A stretch of 64,000 bases of DNA from Burkholderiales bacterium (GCA_031277215.1 JAITMR010000019.1:35830-99829); one strand, 5' to 3'; counted from the first letter of the stretch, positions 51,890 through 62,020 are shown. A program made the numbers and translations. Notes: generated by a model not told the origin, from the letters alone.

Positions 51890-53296
51890 TCAGAAGGTAT
51901 AGGTGAATTGCATCGACGCTACGGTTGCAAAGGTATCATAATGGCCGTCGAGCGTGCCGTAAATTTGCGGGTTGCCGCCACTGTCGAGGATCGGAGTTTT
52001 TTTGGAGAACAGATAGGCGAAACCGAAATCGAGGTGGGTTTGTTTGTTGATCGCGTATTGGCCGCCGACGCTTATCCAGTAGCGGTCGGCATCGGGCAAG
52101 CGCGGTGTCCGGTAAGCATCACGAACCGGCGACTGGTCAAAAGCAACGCCTGCACGCATCAGCCAGCGCTCGTTGAAGCGGTAATTGCCACCGACTGAAA
52201 GCCGCCATGCGTTCTTGAACTGTTCTGGCGTGCTTTGCAGTATGGTTCCTTCGTTACGAACAAAAGTCAATTCTTTGATCGACGACCAGCCCGTCCACTG
52301 AATGTCGGCCATCAAATCAAGTTTTGGTGTTATTTGTCGGAAGAACGATAAATTGACGGTTTGCGGTAATGTGATGTCGGCGTGAATTTTCCCGTTATAA
52401 AGAGCGTTGTTCACATTATCCGCGAGGCCGTCAACGATAGGGATCAGAGCCGCAGGAATGCTGCCAAGCGATGGGTGATCAAACGTGACAGTACCATTCA
52501 CCTTGTGTCTGATTTCAGAACGATAAGAAAGGCCGATGCGCGTTATGGGATCAAACTCATAGAGGAGTCCGGCGTTCCAGCCCCAGGCACGGTTGTGGCC
52601 TTTGACGTTGGAAATGCTGTCCAGACCGCCGGTTGCGCCGATGATGGTGGACACCATGTCGGTCGGCAAAACACCGGTTGTAGCCGCAGTCTGCGCGGCG
52701 GAACCGAGGGCTGCCGAATAGTTGACGGCGCTGGTGAAAATCGCGTGTAGATACTGCCAGTTAATGCCGACGCCCAAGCTCAATTTTTCGGACGCTTTAA
52801 ACGAAATCGCCGGGTTGACGTTGACTGTTTTAACATCTGAGCGCAGCGCCAGATAGCGGCCCGCCCAACTGTTGTTGTAATCGGTCGATAGACCAAACGG
52901 TGTGCCGATACCAAGCCCGGCAGTCCATCGTTCATCAATGGGCGCTGCCACATAAAAATTTCCGAAAAAATTCACGTCGCCGGAATCGCCGCCCTCATTG
53001 CCAAGGGGCTGGTTGAGTGCAGGCCGTGAGCGCTCGTTCCGAAACATCGGCGATGGTGTAGCGATGTGCATTGCGCTGGCGACTTGCATGGATTTTCGCC
53101 GCGACAGTGTTGCTGGGTTGGCGAACATCGACGATGCGTCCGCGCCTTCCGCCGCGCCTCCGGCGAACGCATTGCCAAGGCCGCTGCCGCTTTGTTCTTG
53201 TAACGCGAAAGCAGCCGCTTGCGCTTGTGTACACAAACCTCCGAAACTGCCGCTTATAACAATGACGAGCGCTGTTTTTTTGAAATTTATTTTCAT
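51890..53296 (-). CDS. fadL: Long-chain fatty-acid outer-membrane transporter (FadL/OmpP1/TodX)
   Basis: 468 aa. Signal peptide ending QAQA, N-terminal hatch with ALQEQSGSGLGNAFAGG and MFANPATLS (the NPA motif), then beta-strands to a C-terminal aromatic residue (QFTYTF). Forms the 14-strand channel for fatty acids or other hydrophobic compounds; specificity cannot be read. The next upstream gene encodes the acyl-CoA ligase FadD, supporting fatty-acid uptake. Start ATG 53296. Confidence 0.92.
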   Translation of the reverse strand: MKINFKKTALVIVISGSFGGLCTQAQAAAFALQEQSGSGLGNAFAGGAAEGADASSMFANPATLSRRKSMQVASAMHIATPSPMFRNERSRPALNQPLGNEGGDSGDVNFFGNFYVAAPIDERWTAGLGIGTPFGLSTDYNNSWAGRYLALRSDVKTVNVNPAISFKASEKLSLGVGINWQYLHAIFTSAVNYSAALGSAAQTAATTGVLPTDMVSTIIGATGGLDSISNVKGHNRAWGWNAGLLYEFDPITRIGLSYRSEIRHKVNGTVTFDHPSLGSIPAALIPIVDGLADNVNNALYNGKIHADITLPQTVNLSFFRQITPKLDLMADIQWTGWSSIKELTFVRNEGTILQSTPEQFKNAWRLSVGGNYRFNERWLMRAGVAFDQSPVRDAYRTPRLPDADRYWISVGGQYAINKQTHLDFGFAYLFSKKTPILDSGGNPQIYGTLDGHYDTFATVASMQFTYTF

Positions 53297-53402
53297 GATG
53301 TTTTTTTAAGGAAACTTCGCTTTAAAAAGGGATGCTTAAGAATTGAAAAGGGTGCGAAGCGGGCGCTTGTGGAATTAAGTGAGGATGCCGATACTTTTCA
53401 AG

Positions 53403-55079
53403 TTATCGCATGCTTTCTTCCGAATCAGGCTGCCGCAGTTCGCGGCGCAGAACTTTGCCGATGGTGTTTTTCGGAAGTTCGTCACGGAATTCCACTTGCC
53501 GAGGCACTTTGTAGCCAGCCAGATTGGCACGGCAGTATTTAATCAGTTCTTCTTGGGTCAACGTTGGGCTGCGTTTGACGACAAAGAGCTTGACAACTTC
53601 ACCAGCCCGTTCGTCAGGGATGCCGATGGCTGCACATTCGAATACGCCTGGATGTGTTAACGCGATCGCTTCGACTTCAGTTGGGTAAACATTGAAACCC
53701 GACACCAAAATCAAGTCTTTTTTTCGATCAACAATCGTGAAACGGCCACGTTCATCCATTACTGCCATGTCGCCGGTCAAGAAGAAACCGTCAGCAGTTT
53801 TCGCGCGTTCGGTTTCATCGGGGCGCTTCCAGTAGCCTTGTGTGACTTGTGGGCCGCGGATACAGATTTCGCCGACTTGACCGATACCAACATCTTTACC
53901 ATTATCATCACGAAGCACGACTTCGGTTGACGGAATCGGCATTCCGATGGAGCCTGCGCCATCGGCATCCAGCCGGTTGATGATCGCACCAGGTGAGGTT
54001 TCAGACAAACCATAACCTTCTGATAACGGTCTTCCCGTGACTTCCCGCCAACGTTTGGCCGTTGCAGGATGCAATGCCATGGCGCCGCCCAGCGAAATGC
54101 GCAGGTTGGAAAAATCGAGCTTACGGAAATCGGCATTGTTGAGCAGTGCGTTAAACAACGTATTGACGCCGGTGATGATGGAGAATTTGTAATGGCCGAT
54201 TTCACGAACCATTTTGGGAATGTTGCGAGGATTGGTGATGAGTACACTTTCGGCGCCGATTGTTGTCATCAACAGGCAATTGGCGGTCATCGAAAAAACG
54301 TGATACAGCGGCAGCGGCGTAATCATGATTTGCCGCTCGTCGAGATTGATGAAGGGCTTGACCCACGCCAGCACTTGAAACAGATTGGCGACAAGGTTGC
54401 CGTGCGTCAGAATGGCGCCTTTGGAAACACCGGTCGTTCCGCCGGTATATTGCAAAAAGGCGATGTCGCTGAGGGTGTTTTCGCTCGGTATCAACTTCAT
54501 TCGCCGACCACGGGACAAAACGTCGGTAAAATAAATCGCGTTCGGCAACGAGAAGGATTCTACTTTCTTCGTTATATGACGCAACACGAAGTCGATGATT
54601 AACCCTTTGAACCCCATCTCTTCGCCGATTGTGGTGAGAACGACGCGGCGCACTTTGGTTTTTTCAAGAACCGTTTCCAGCGTGTGCGCGAAATTCTCGG
54701 CGACAACGATCATCTCAGCGCCGGAGTCGTTCAACTGGTATTGCAATTCACGCGCTTTGTAGAGCGGGTTGACGTTAACAACGATGGCGCCAATACGCAA
54801 AAGACCGAACAAACACACCGGATATTGCAGAATATTCGGCATCATCAACGCTACCCGCGAACCCTTAACGATACCCTGTGATTGCGCCCAGGCGCCGAAT
54901 GCGGCAGAAAGTTCGTCGAGCTTGCGGTAGGTGATCGAATGCCCCATGCACGAATAGGCGGGACGTTCGGAAAATTGTTTGACACTACGAGAAAACAATT
55001 CGCTGATCGACAGCATTGGGTCGATCTCAATCGTTGCAGGAACTCCTTCAGGATAATGTTCAAGCCAAATCGGATTCAT
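53403..55079 (-). CDS. fadD: Long-chain fatty-acid-CoA ligase
   Basis: 558 aa adenylate-forming enzyme. ATG 55079 is preceded by GGGAGAG, and the conserved start is NPIWLEHYPEGVPATI. Motifs: TGGTTGVSKGA (P-loop/AMP signature), GYGLSETSP, TGDMAVMDERGR and the lysine motif KNTIGKVLRREL. Activates fatty acids to acyl-CoA for beta-oxidation or phospholipid synthesis. Precedes fadL on the same strand; upstream sigma-70 promoter at 55174-55201. Confidence 0.95.
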   Translation of the reverse strand: MNPIWLEHYPEGVPATIEIDPMLSISELFSRSVKQFSERPAYSCMGHSITYRKLDELSAAFGAWAQSQGIVKGSRVALMMPNILQYPVCLFGLLRIGAIVVNVNPLYKARELQYQLNDSGAEMIVVAENFAHTLETVLEKTKVRRVVLTTIGEEMGFKGLIIDFVLRHITKKVESFSLPNAIYFTDVLSRGRRMKLIPSENTLSDIAFLQYTGGTTGVSKGAILTHGNLVANLFQVLAWVKPFINLDERQIMITPLPLYHVFSMTANCLLMTTIGAESVLITNPRNIPKMVREIGHYKFSIITGVNTLFNALLNNADFRKLDFSNLRISLGGAMALHPATAKRWREVTGRPLSEGYGLSETSPGAIINRLDADGAGSIGMPIPSTEVVLRDDNGKDVGIGQVGEICIRGPQVTQGYWKRPDETERAKTADGFFLTGDMAVMDERGRFTIVDRKKDLILVSGFNVYPTEVEAIALTHPGVFECAAIGIPDERAGEVVKLFVVKRSPTLTQEELIKYCRANLAGYKVPRQVEFRDELPKNTIGKVLRRELRQPDSEESMR

Positions 55080-55100
55080 AAACTCTCCCGCATGTTTCAC

Positions 55101-55340
55101 CCCTCTTACTCCTTCTTTGCGCGAACGGCTATACGTTGTAGCTTATTCGCTGCTGTGTTTATTTTACGGAAAGATTGTACATGCTAATGCGTATTACACA
55201 ACTGTAATGAAATGAAAAACAGAGTGTACAAGTCGGGAATAAAGCGTTTCACAGGCTATTGCAGTGTTGGCCTTTGAACGCAAATAAAAGACGTTTTTTT
55301 GAGAAGGGCGCGACTTGAAATGCAGTTAAATGAAAATGAC
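55101..55340. other. fadD-copZ spacer, AT-rich
   Basis: 240 nt. Contains the fadD promoter and otherwise nothing recognisable. Confidence 0.4.
55174..55201 (-). promoter_or_regulatory. sigma-70 promoter of fadD
   Basis: On the minus strand TTGTGT (55201-55196), 16 nt, TACAAT (55179-55174). A FadR-like operator was not identified. Leader would be about 88 nt. Confidence 0.65.
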
Positions 55341-55568
55341 TCAAGATGTTTCTGACATCCGAACGTCGAAACCGGCATTTTCGATGACGGCGATGAGCGT
55401 TGAAGATGTTGTTTGCGCGTCATCGTATTGCACGATCGCATATTTGTCATCGAGCGATACTGCGACATTGATGACGCCGGGCGTGGCTTCCAATGCACGA
55501 GTCACACTGGCAGCGCAGCCCTGGCACGTCATGCCGTCGATGTGAAATGTAGCGGAGACAAGATTCAT
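55341..55568 (-). CDS. copZ: Copper chaperone, HMA domain protein
   Basis: 75 aa from ATG 55568 (NLVSATFHIDGMTCQGCAASVTRAL; metal motif GMTCQGC). Heavy-metal-associated ferredoxin-like fold, a Cu(I) chaperone. It follows copA by 20 nt, so it is co-transcribed. Confidence 0.92.
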   Translation of the reverse strand: MNLVSATFHIDGMTCQGCAASVTRALEATPGVINVAVSLDDKYAIVQYDDAQTTSSTLIAVIENAGFDVRMSETS

Positions 55569-55588
55569 GATGTATTCCTCTTTTCTTT

Positions 55589-57799
55589 CTATTGTATCGG
55601 CTTTGCGCAAGAGCGCCAGCGTTTGAGAAGAAGCGCGTTGGTGACGACAGAAACCGACGACAACGCCATCGCCGCTCCCGCCAATACCGGCGACAAAAAA
55701 CCAAATGCTGCCAGCGGAATGCCCAGCACGTTATAGACAAACGCGAAAAAAAGATTCTGACGAATTTTGCGTAATGTGGCGCGTGATAAATCAATCGCAT
55801 CAGCCACCATCGTCAAATCGTTGCGAAGCAATGTCATGTCGGCAGCGGCTAATGCGCTACCGGAGCCTGTGCCCATTGCAAACGAAACATCAGCTTGTGC
55901 CAGCGCTGGCGCGTCATTAACACCATCGCCGACCATGCCGACGACGCGATGTTTCTTTTGCAACGCGATGACCAGTGCGCGTTTGTCCTGCGGTGATTGT
56001 TGTGTCCGTACTTCATCAATTCCGGCGAGTTTGGCAATGGACTGCGCGGCAAGTTCGTGGTCGCCGGTCACGAGGTAAGGCGTAATGCGTTGCGCACGAA
56101 GCGTAATCATCGTCGGAGCGGCGCTACTGCGTATCGTATCGGCGAGCAACAGGGCGCCTTGGCACTGCATGTCACGAGCGATCACGACGCGGGTGGCGGA
56201 CGTGTCGCTTAAGGATTCGACGACAGCAATATCAATGCCTTGTGTTTGTAGAAAGGCAGGTGAACCGATGCGCCACGTTTCGTCGTTGAGTGTTGCGCTG
56301 ACACCCAGGCCGCTGTGCTGTCGAACATCGGTAACACTCGGCAAGGCAAGCCCACGCGCTTGCGCGGCGGCAACGAGGGTCTGCGCCAGCGGATGGTTCA
56401 CGCCTTGTTCCAGCGCTGCCGCTACGGATAACAAAGTATTTTCGTCGAGAGAGGATGATGGATGCAGATGCAGCGCAACGAGATGCGGTGCGCCGGTAGT
56501 CAACGTACCGGTTTTGTCGAAAAGCAGTGTGTCGATCCGTTCAGCGCGTTCGAGCGCCTCTGCGTTTTTGATCAGGATACCGGCTTGCGCAGTGCGACCG
56601 ACGCCGACGATCAATGCGGCAGGTGTGGCAAGCCCAAGCGCACACGGGCAGGCGATGACCAGCACGGCGGTGGCGCGAAGCAACGCCTGCGCCCAGTCGC
56701 CAAGTACGAAGCCGTTGACAATCAAGGCCAGTACAGCAATCCCCAGCACAACCGGAACGAACACGGCAGCGACGCGATCCGCCAGTCGCTGAATCGGCGC
56801 TCGTGAACTTTGCGCTTGCGCAACCTGGCGGACGATACCGGCGAGCAGCGTGGTGTGCCCTACGGCGGTGGCGACGCATTCCAATGCGCCGCTGGTGTTG
56901 ACGGCGCCTGCAAAAACAGTATCTCCGATGCTTTTATCGACCGGCAAACTCTCGCCGGTCAACATCGCTTCGTTAAGCGCCGAGAAACCGGCAGTGATCA
57001 TGCCGTCCACAGGCACCGTATCACCGGCACGCACCAGATAGGCATCGCCCGGACGAATCTGGGTTAGCGGCACGCACTCGGCTGTGCCGTTCGATAAACG
57101 CAGCACCGTATTCGGTTGCAACGCCATCAGGCTTTTCAACGCCGTTGAAGCGCGGGCGCGGGCGCGCGCTTCCAGCCATTTGCCGAACAGCACCAGCGTG
57201 ATGATGATGGCGCTGGCTTCGAAATAAACATGTTGGTCTGGCAGCGGCCACAGCCATACCGCCAGCGACAGCAAAAAAGCGCACGATGTTCCCAGCGCGA
57301 CGAGAACATCCATATTGGCAGCGCCGCTACGCAGTGCGTGCCAAGCGCCTTTATAAAAACGCGCACCGATAACGAACTGAATCGGCGCCGCCAAAAGAAA
57401 CTGAATCCACGAAGGCAACACGTCATGGCCATGACCGGCCAGCATCAAAACCATTTGCCAGAGGAACGGCAGACACAGCAACGCGGCAACGACCAGAATG
57501 GTGCGTTCGCGCTTCAAACGCGCAGAGAGTTTTTCCTCATCATCGCGGGAAAAATCGTCGGCGTTGGCTTCGAGAAACGGATCAACGGTGGGCTTCGCGT
57601 CGAAACCGGCGCGTTGAATAGTCGCAATGAGTGTGTCGGCAGTAATGAAATCAACAGCGTTTTCAGCAACGTCAATGTGCGCCGATTCAGTAGCGAAATT
57701 AACGTGCGCAGAAACACCGTCGAGGCGGTTTAGAACTTTCTCGATACGCGCAGCGCAAGCAGCGCAGGTCATTCCGGAAATGTCGAGGTCAATGACCAT
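55589..57799 (-). CDS. copA: Copper-translocating P-type ATPase
   Basis: 736 aa P1B-ATPase. One N-terminal HMA domain (GMTCAAC), eight membrane helices, LTGES, the metal-binding CPCALGLATP, phosphorylation motif DKTGTLT, HPLA (SEHPL-type), and GDGVNDAPAL. Exports Cu(I) to the periplasm. ATG 57799 lies only about 10 nt from a -10-like sequence (TATTATACT) on the minus strand, so the mRNA may be leaderless. No CueR-type operator was evident. Confidence 0.96.
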   Translation of the reverse strand: MVIDLDISGMTCAACAARIEKVLNRLDGVSAHVNFATESAHIDVAENAVDFITADTLIATIQRAGFDAKPTVDPFLEANADDFSRDDEEKLSARLKRERTILVVAALLCLPFLWQMVLMLAGHGHDVLPSWIQFLLAAPIQFVIGARFYKGAWHALRSGAANMDVLVALGTSCAFLLSLAVWLWPLPDQHVYFEASAIIITLVLFGKWLEARARARASTALKSLMALQPNTVLRLSNGTAECVPLTQIRPGDAYLVRAGDTVPVDGMITAGFSALNEAMLTGESLPVDKSIGDTVFAGAVNTSGALECVATAVGHTTLLAGIVRQVAQAQSSRAPIQRLADRVAAVFVPVVLGIAVLALIVNGFVLGDWAQALLRATAVLVIACPCALGLATPAALIVGVGRTAQAGILIKNAEALERAERIDTLLFDKTGTLTTGAPHLVALHLHPSSSLDENTLLSVAAALEQGVNHPLAQTLVAAAQARGLALPSVTDVRQHSGLGVSATLNDETWRIGSPAFLQTQGIDIAVVESLSDTSATRVVIARDMQCQGALLLADTIRSSAAPTMITLRAQRITPYLVTGDHELAAQSIAKLAGIDEVRTQQSPQDKRALVIALQKKHRVVGMVGDGVNDAPALAQADVSFAMGTGSGSALAAADMTLLRNDLTMVADAIDLSRATLRKIRQNLFFAFVYNVLGIPLAAFGFLSPVLAGAAMALSSVSVVTNALLLKRWRSCAKPIQ

Positions 57800-57807
57800 G
57801 ATAACTT

Positions 57808-57816
57808 AGTATAATA
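57808..57816. promoter_or_regulatory. Overlapping divergent -10 boxes (copA / MFS)
   Basis: TATAAT (57810-57815, plus) overlaps TATTAT/TATACT on the minus strand. The -35 regions are weak on both sides. The two divergent genes may compete for RNA polymerase. Confidence 0.4.
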
Positions 57817-57862
57817 GTCGGATATGGAAAAGCGGGGAAGCCCCCGAATTGAAGGATACTTT

Positions 57863-59098
57863 ATGGCGGCCAATGTCCCCCCCATCTCACGCAACAAAAT
57901 TTTGACGATTGCCGGATTGGGCTTTATGTTCGATGCGTTCGATGTCGGCTTGCTGTCGTTCATCATGGCGGCACTCAAGCACGACTGGAACCTGTCGGCC
58001 ACCGAGATGGGCTGGATCGGCGGCATCAACTCCATCGGCATGGCGCTTGGAGCGCTGATGTTTGGCATGCTGGCGGACAGAATAGGCCGAAAGAAAGTTT
58101 TTATCCTGACCCTGCTGACGTTCAGCATTGCCAGCGGTTTGTCGGCAGCCTCAATCTCGCTGGCGATGTTGCTTTTCCTGCGCTTCTTTATCGGCTTGGG
58201 TCTCGGCGGTGAACTGCCGGTGACTTCTACGTTGGTATCGGAAAGTGTACAGGCGCACGAGCGCGGCAAAGTTGTCGTATTGGTAGAAAGTTTCTGGGCG
58301 CTGGGCTGGATACTGGCGGCACTGGTGGCGTATTTCGTTATCCCCAACATTCCCGATCACGGCTGGCGGGTTGCCCTGCTGATCGGCGCGTTGCCTGCCT
58401 TTTACGCCGTGTATTTGCGACGCAACTTGCCCGATTCGCCGCGCTTCCTGTCGCAAGTTGAATTACAGGCGGCAATGCAGAAAAAACCAAAGTTCAGGGA
58501 AAACCTGGCGCAGCTTTTTTCTCGCCCCTGTCGGCAGGCGACAGCCATGTTGTGGATACTGTGGTTTTGCGTTGTGTTCTCATATTACGGCATGTTTCTG
58601 TGGCTGCCGAGCGTCGTTGGTCTCAAAGGTTTTGGCTTGATGAAAAGTTTTGAGTACGTGTTGATCATGACGCTGGCGCAGTTGCCGGGCTACTTCACCG
58701 CCGCTTGGCTGATCGACCGATTCGGACGCAAATTTGTATTGATCACATATCTATTGGGTACGGCGCTTTCCGCGTACTTCTTCGGCAATGCCGATAGCGT
58801 CGCGCAACTGCTGATTTCCGGAATGATGCTTTCGTTTTTCAACCTCGGCGCTTGGGGCGCACTCTACGCTTATACGCCGGAACAGTATCCTGACGCGATC
58901 CGCGCGACCGGAGCCGGAGCGGCAGCATCCGTCGGACGTATCGGCGGCATCTTCGGCCCGCTGACCGTCGGCTATCTCGTTGCGGCACAAATCAGCATCG
59001 AATCAATCTTTCTCGTCTTTTGCGCGACGATTGTGGTGGGCGTTGTAGCGGTGGCGGTATTGGGGAAAGAGACGCAGAGGACGGAATTGAAGACGTAA
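57863..59098 (+). CDS. MFS transporter (sugar-porter/SV2-like group)
   Basis: 411 aa, 12 helices. ATG 57863 follows AAGGA; longer in-frame starts to 57824 are less likely. LGFMFDAFDVGLLSFIMAAL, the signature loop MLADRIGRKKVFIL and the SPRFL pattern (NLPDSPRFLSQ) place it in the SP/aromatic-acid or niacin-type group. Cargo is unknown. Divergent from copA and followed by a large palindrome. Confidence 0.85.
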   Translation: MAANVPPISRNKILTIAGLGFMFDAFDVGLLSFIMAALKHDWNLSATEMGWIGGINSIGMALGALMFGMLADRIGRKKVFILTLLTFSIASGLSAASISLAMLLFLRFFIGLGLGGELPVTSTLVSESVQAHERGKVVVLVESFWALGWILAALVAYFVIPNIPDHGWRVALLIGALPAFYAVYLRRNLPDSPRFLSQVELQAAMQKKPKFRENLAQLFSRPCRQATAMLWILWFCVVFSYYGMFLWLPSVVGLKGFGLMKSFEYVLIMTLAQLPGYFTAAWLIDRFGRKFVLITYLLGTALSAYFFGNADSVAQLLISGMMLSFFNLGAWGALYAYTPEQYPDAIRATGAGAAASVGRIGGIFGPLTVGYLVAAQISIESIFLVFCATIVVGVVAVAVLGKETQRTELKT

Positions 59099-59145
59099 TA
59101 AGAGGGAACAAAGACCGGAAAATCCTTTTTACAGATAAGCACGCC

Positions 59146-59198
59146 AGGGTCTGTTACCACCGTTTCCGCGATACGCGGGAACAGTGGTAACAGACCCT
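59146..59198. repeat. 25-bp inverted repeat between MFS gene and DUF2339 gene
   Basis: Arms AGGGTCTGTTACCAC + CGTTTCCGCG (59146-59170) and CGCGGGAACA + GTGGTAACAGACCCT (59174-59198) pair at 23 of 25 positions around ATA. The outer 15 bp are perfect. It may terminate the MFS transcript, but it has no T tail and looks like a solitary mobile-element end. Confidence 0.7.
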
Positions 59199-59236
59199 AA
59201 TCTGATAAACTGCGCGGAGAACACAAAGGGAATCTC

Positions 59237-62020
59237 GTGGGAACACTTTTTATCATTTCGGTGTTGCTGTTCTATGGCTGGGTTTTGCGCAAGCAAAAAA
59301 AAGAGATAGAACAACTGAAACGGCAGATCGTCTCCATGATGGAACATCTGCCTCTATCGAATGCAAAACTGCGGGCGCCACCCCGGCAGGCATCTGAAGA
59401 CACAGCCACAAGTACGGAACAGGCCACGCCGGAAAAATGGCGGGAGGAGGAGTTCAGAAAAAGAGAAGAGAACGCTCCTGTGTTCCCTGCTTCCCAAGCG
59501 GCGGTTTTTCCTTCACTTGAAGACATGACTCCCGCCGTGATGAAGATGCCTTCGGTTGCGGTCGCAACCGGCGGGCACGGGCATGACGCGACCCGGATGG
59601 CCGAGAGCATCGGGACGATGCCTCAAGTGACGTCGACGGCGGCATCTCCGCGATGGCTGGAACGATTTCTGGCGTGGTGCGTTGGTGGCAATCCGCTGGT
59701 GCGCGTTGGAATTCTGATTCTTTTCCTGGGTGTTTCTTTCTTGCTCAAACTGGTGGCAGATTACGGCTGGTTCCCGATTGAATTGCGCTTGGCCGGTGTG
59801 GCGCTGGGCGCGGCGGTGATGCTCGGTATTGGCTGGCGACTGCGAAACAAGCGTCGGAGCTACGGCCTGTTGCTACAAGGCGGCGGCATCGGAATTCTGT
59901 ATCTGGTCATTTACGCCGCGTTTGCGTATTTCGACCTTTTCCCCGGGGAATCCGCGTTATTCGCCTTTTTCCTGTTGTTCGTTATTTGCGCGTTATCGGC
60001 ATTTCTGGCGGTGCGGCAGGATGCTTCCGCGTTGGCTGTTATGGGAATGACCGGAGGCTTTATGGCACCGGTATTGATCTCGACTGGAAGTGGCAATCAC
60101 ATCGCACTGTTCAGCTATTTTGCCTTGCTCAACGCGGGCGTGCTCGGCATCGCTTGGTTCCGTGCCTGGCGTGCGCTCAATCTGCTGGGCTTCGTGTTTA
60201 CACTCGGCATCGGTTCTTTGTGGGGCTTGAAATACTACACGTTCGCACACTTTCAGAGCGTCGAATGTTTCCTTGTTCTGTTTTTCCTCTATTACGTCGC
60301 TGTCGCGCTGTTGTATGCGGTACGGCGCGAGCTGGAGCTGAAACATTATGTTGACGGAACACTGGTGTTCGGCGTTCCGATAGCGTTCAGCTTGCTGCAA
60401 GCACAACTTGTCAGCGAGATCGAATTCGGGATGGCCTGGAGCGCGGTCGCGCTGGGCGCGTTTTATCTTCTTTTGGCTATGTGGCTGGCGCGCTATCGTT
60501 TGGAGCGTTTGCGTCTGATGTTTGAATCCATGCTTGCGCTGGGTGTTTTGTTTCTTACGCTGGCGGTACCGTTGGCCTTTGAGGGCACGCGATTGACCGG
60601 TGCCATCTGGGCGGTCGAAGGCGCCGGGCTGTGTTGGGTGGCGATACGGCAGCAACGCAGGCTGGCGCTGACAAGTGGCTTGGCGTTGCAGATTTTCGCT
60701 GCGATTTCGTTTTCTCTTGATCGTTCGGGCGAGTCTCTTTGGGACGCCGCGTTGTTGTTCAACAGTTGGTACATCGGTACGCTGATGCTTGCGCTGCCAG
60801 CGCTCTTCTGCAGTTGGCGATTGCGTAGCGACGCAGCAAAGTCATGGCTCGGAACGCTCGCGCAAAGTCTGTCCTGGCTGTCCGGAGGCGTCGGGCTGCT
60901 TTGGTGGCTTGGCGGCGGCAGCACGGAAATCCTGCGTTATTTCGGGCCGTTTGTCGTGGCCTCTTACGCTTATCTGACGTTTGCCGTGCTGACGGCATGG
61001 CTTGCCCATAGCGTTGGCCGCCGCCTGCGCTGGGCCGAAATGGAATTAGTTGCGTTGGCGCTTCCTCCGGTACTGCTGTTTGCCGCAGTGCTTTCGTTTC
61101 TCCATGACCTGCTTCCATTCGCGGATGGGGGATGGTATGTCTGGCCACTGACGGTGATTCTGGCGTACACGCTTTTGCGCCAGCAAGAACGCCGCGCTGT
61201 GCAGCAGCCGTTCTTTTCCGGATTTTTGGGACCTTTGCACGTGCTGATGTTCTGGACGCTGTGCCTCATTGCCAGTTTGGCGTTTCATGGTTTTGTTGTC
61301 ACGCACGTGCCCGAAGGCACTTGGCAATGGAGCAGTTGGGCATTTGTCGGCGCTTTGCTGCTGCTTGCGCTGATTCATATCGCTCCGCGCTTTGGGTGGC
61401 CGGTGGCGCGTTTTCGTTCGCACTACCTGACACTCGGCGCTGCACCGATCGTATTGCTGGCATCAGGATGGGCGTTTCTGGGCGTTTTCAGCGACGGCAA
61501 TCCCGATCCACTGCCTTACTTGCCGTTTCTGAATCCGGTTGAGTTGTGCCAGCTGCTTGTTTTTGCGACCGTGTTTTCTTGGGTGCGCGAAATCAAAGCA
61601 TTCTTTGGCGCATGGCCGCATGTTAAGGCGGGCATCTTGCATGAATGGCTTCCGATAGGTGCGCTGGCGTTGCTTTTTCTCTTGCTCAACGCCGTACTGC
61701 TGCGTACGCTGCACTACTGGCTCGAAATTCCGTACCGCCTCGATGCCCTTTACGCCTCGATGACGGTGCAGACCGCGCTGTCACTGCTATGGGGGCTTTT
61801 GGCACTGATCCTGATGGTCTGGGCGGTGCGCCGCGCACAGCGCATATCGTGGTTTGTCGGTATTTCACTGTTGGTTTTGACGGTGGGCAAGCTCTTTTTC
61901 GTCGAGCTTTCCACTATTGGCGGCACCGCACGGGTTTTTTCATTTATCGGCGTTGGCCTTTTGCTCTTGTTGATTGGCTATGTGGCGCCGCTTCCCCCAA
62001 AAAAGAAGGAGAACGTTTAA
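59237..62020 (+). CDS. DUF2339 polytopic membrane protein
   Basis: 927 aa. GTG 59237 with AAAGGGA upstream. N-terminal helix (LFIISVLLFYGWVL), a charged coiled segment KKEIEQLKRQIVSMM, a linker to residue 145, and then more than 20 membrane helices with the family hallmark GNPLVRVGILILFLGVSFLLK and QGGGIGILYLVIYAAF. Inner-membrane protein of unknown function. The next gene (DUF3999) overlaps by one base (TAATG), a pair seen together in other proteobacteria. Confidence 0.9.
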   Translation: MGTLFIISVLLFYGWVLRKQKKEIEQLKRQIVSMMEHLPLSNAKLRAPPRQASEDTATSTEQATPEKWREEEFRKREENAPVFPASQAAVFPSLEDMTPAVMKMPSVAVATGGHGHDATRMAESIGTMPQVTSTAASPRWLERFLAWCVGGNPLVRVGILILFLGVSFLLKLVADYGWFPIELRLAGVALGAAVMLGIGWRLRNKRRSYGLLLQGGGIGILYLVIYAAFAYFDLFPGESALFAFFLLFVICALSAFLAVRQDASALAVMGMTGGFMAPVLISTGSGNHIALFSYFALLNAGVLGIAWFRAWRALNLLGFVFTLGIGSLWGLKYYTFAHFQSVECFLVLFFLYYVAVALLYAVRRELELKHYVDGTLVFGVPIAFSLLQAQLVSEIEFGMAWSAVALGAFYLLLAMWLARYRLERLRLMFESMLALGVLFLTLAVPLAFEGTRLTGAIWAVEGAGLCWVAIRQQRRLALTSGLALQIFAAISFSLDRSGESLWDAALLFNSWYIGTLMLALPALFCSWRLRSDAAKSWLGTLAQSLSWLSGGVGLLWWLGGGSTEILRYFGPFVVASYAYLTFAVLTAWLAHSVGRRLRWAEMELVALALPPVLLFAAVLSFLHDLLPFADGGWYVWPLTVILAYTLLRQQERRAVQQPFFSGFLGPLHVLMFWTLCLIASLAFHGFVVTHVPEGTWQWSSWAFVGALLLLALIHIAPRFGWPVARFRSHYLTLGAAPIVLLASGWAFLGVFSDGNPDPLPYLPFLNPVELCQLLVFATVFSWVREIKAFFGAWPHVKAGILHEWLPIGALALLFLLLNAVLLRTLHYWLEIPYRLDALYASMTVQTALSLLWGLLALILMVWAVRRAQRISWFVGISLLVLTVGKLFFVELSTIGGTARVFSFIGVGLLLLLIGYVAPLPPKKKENV

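Noticed and set aside
57797..57862. CueR/MerR-type operator between copA and the MFS gene
   Set aside because: A GGGGGCTTCCCC palindrome exists, but the spacing and arms do not fit the MerR-family dyad.
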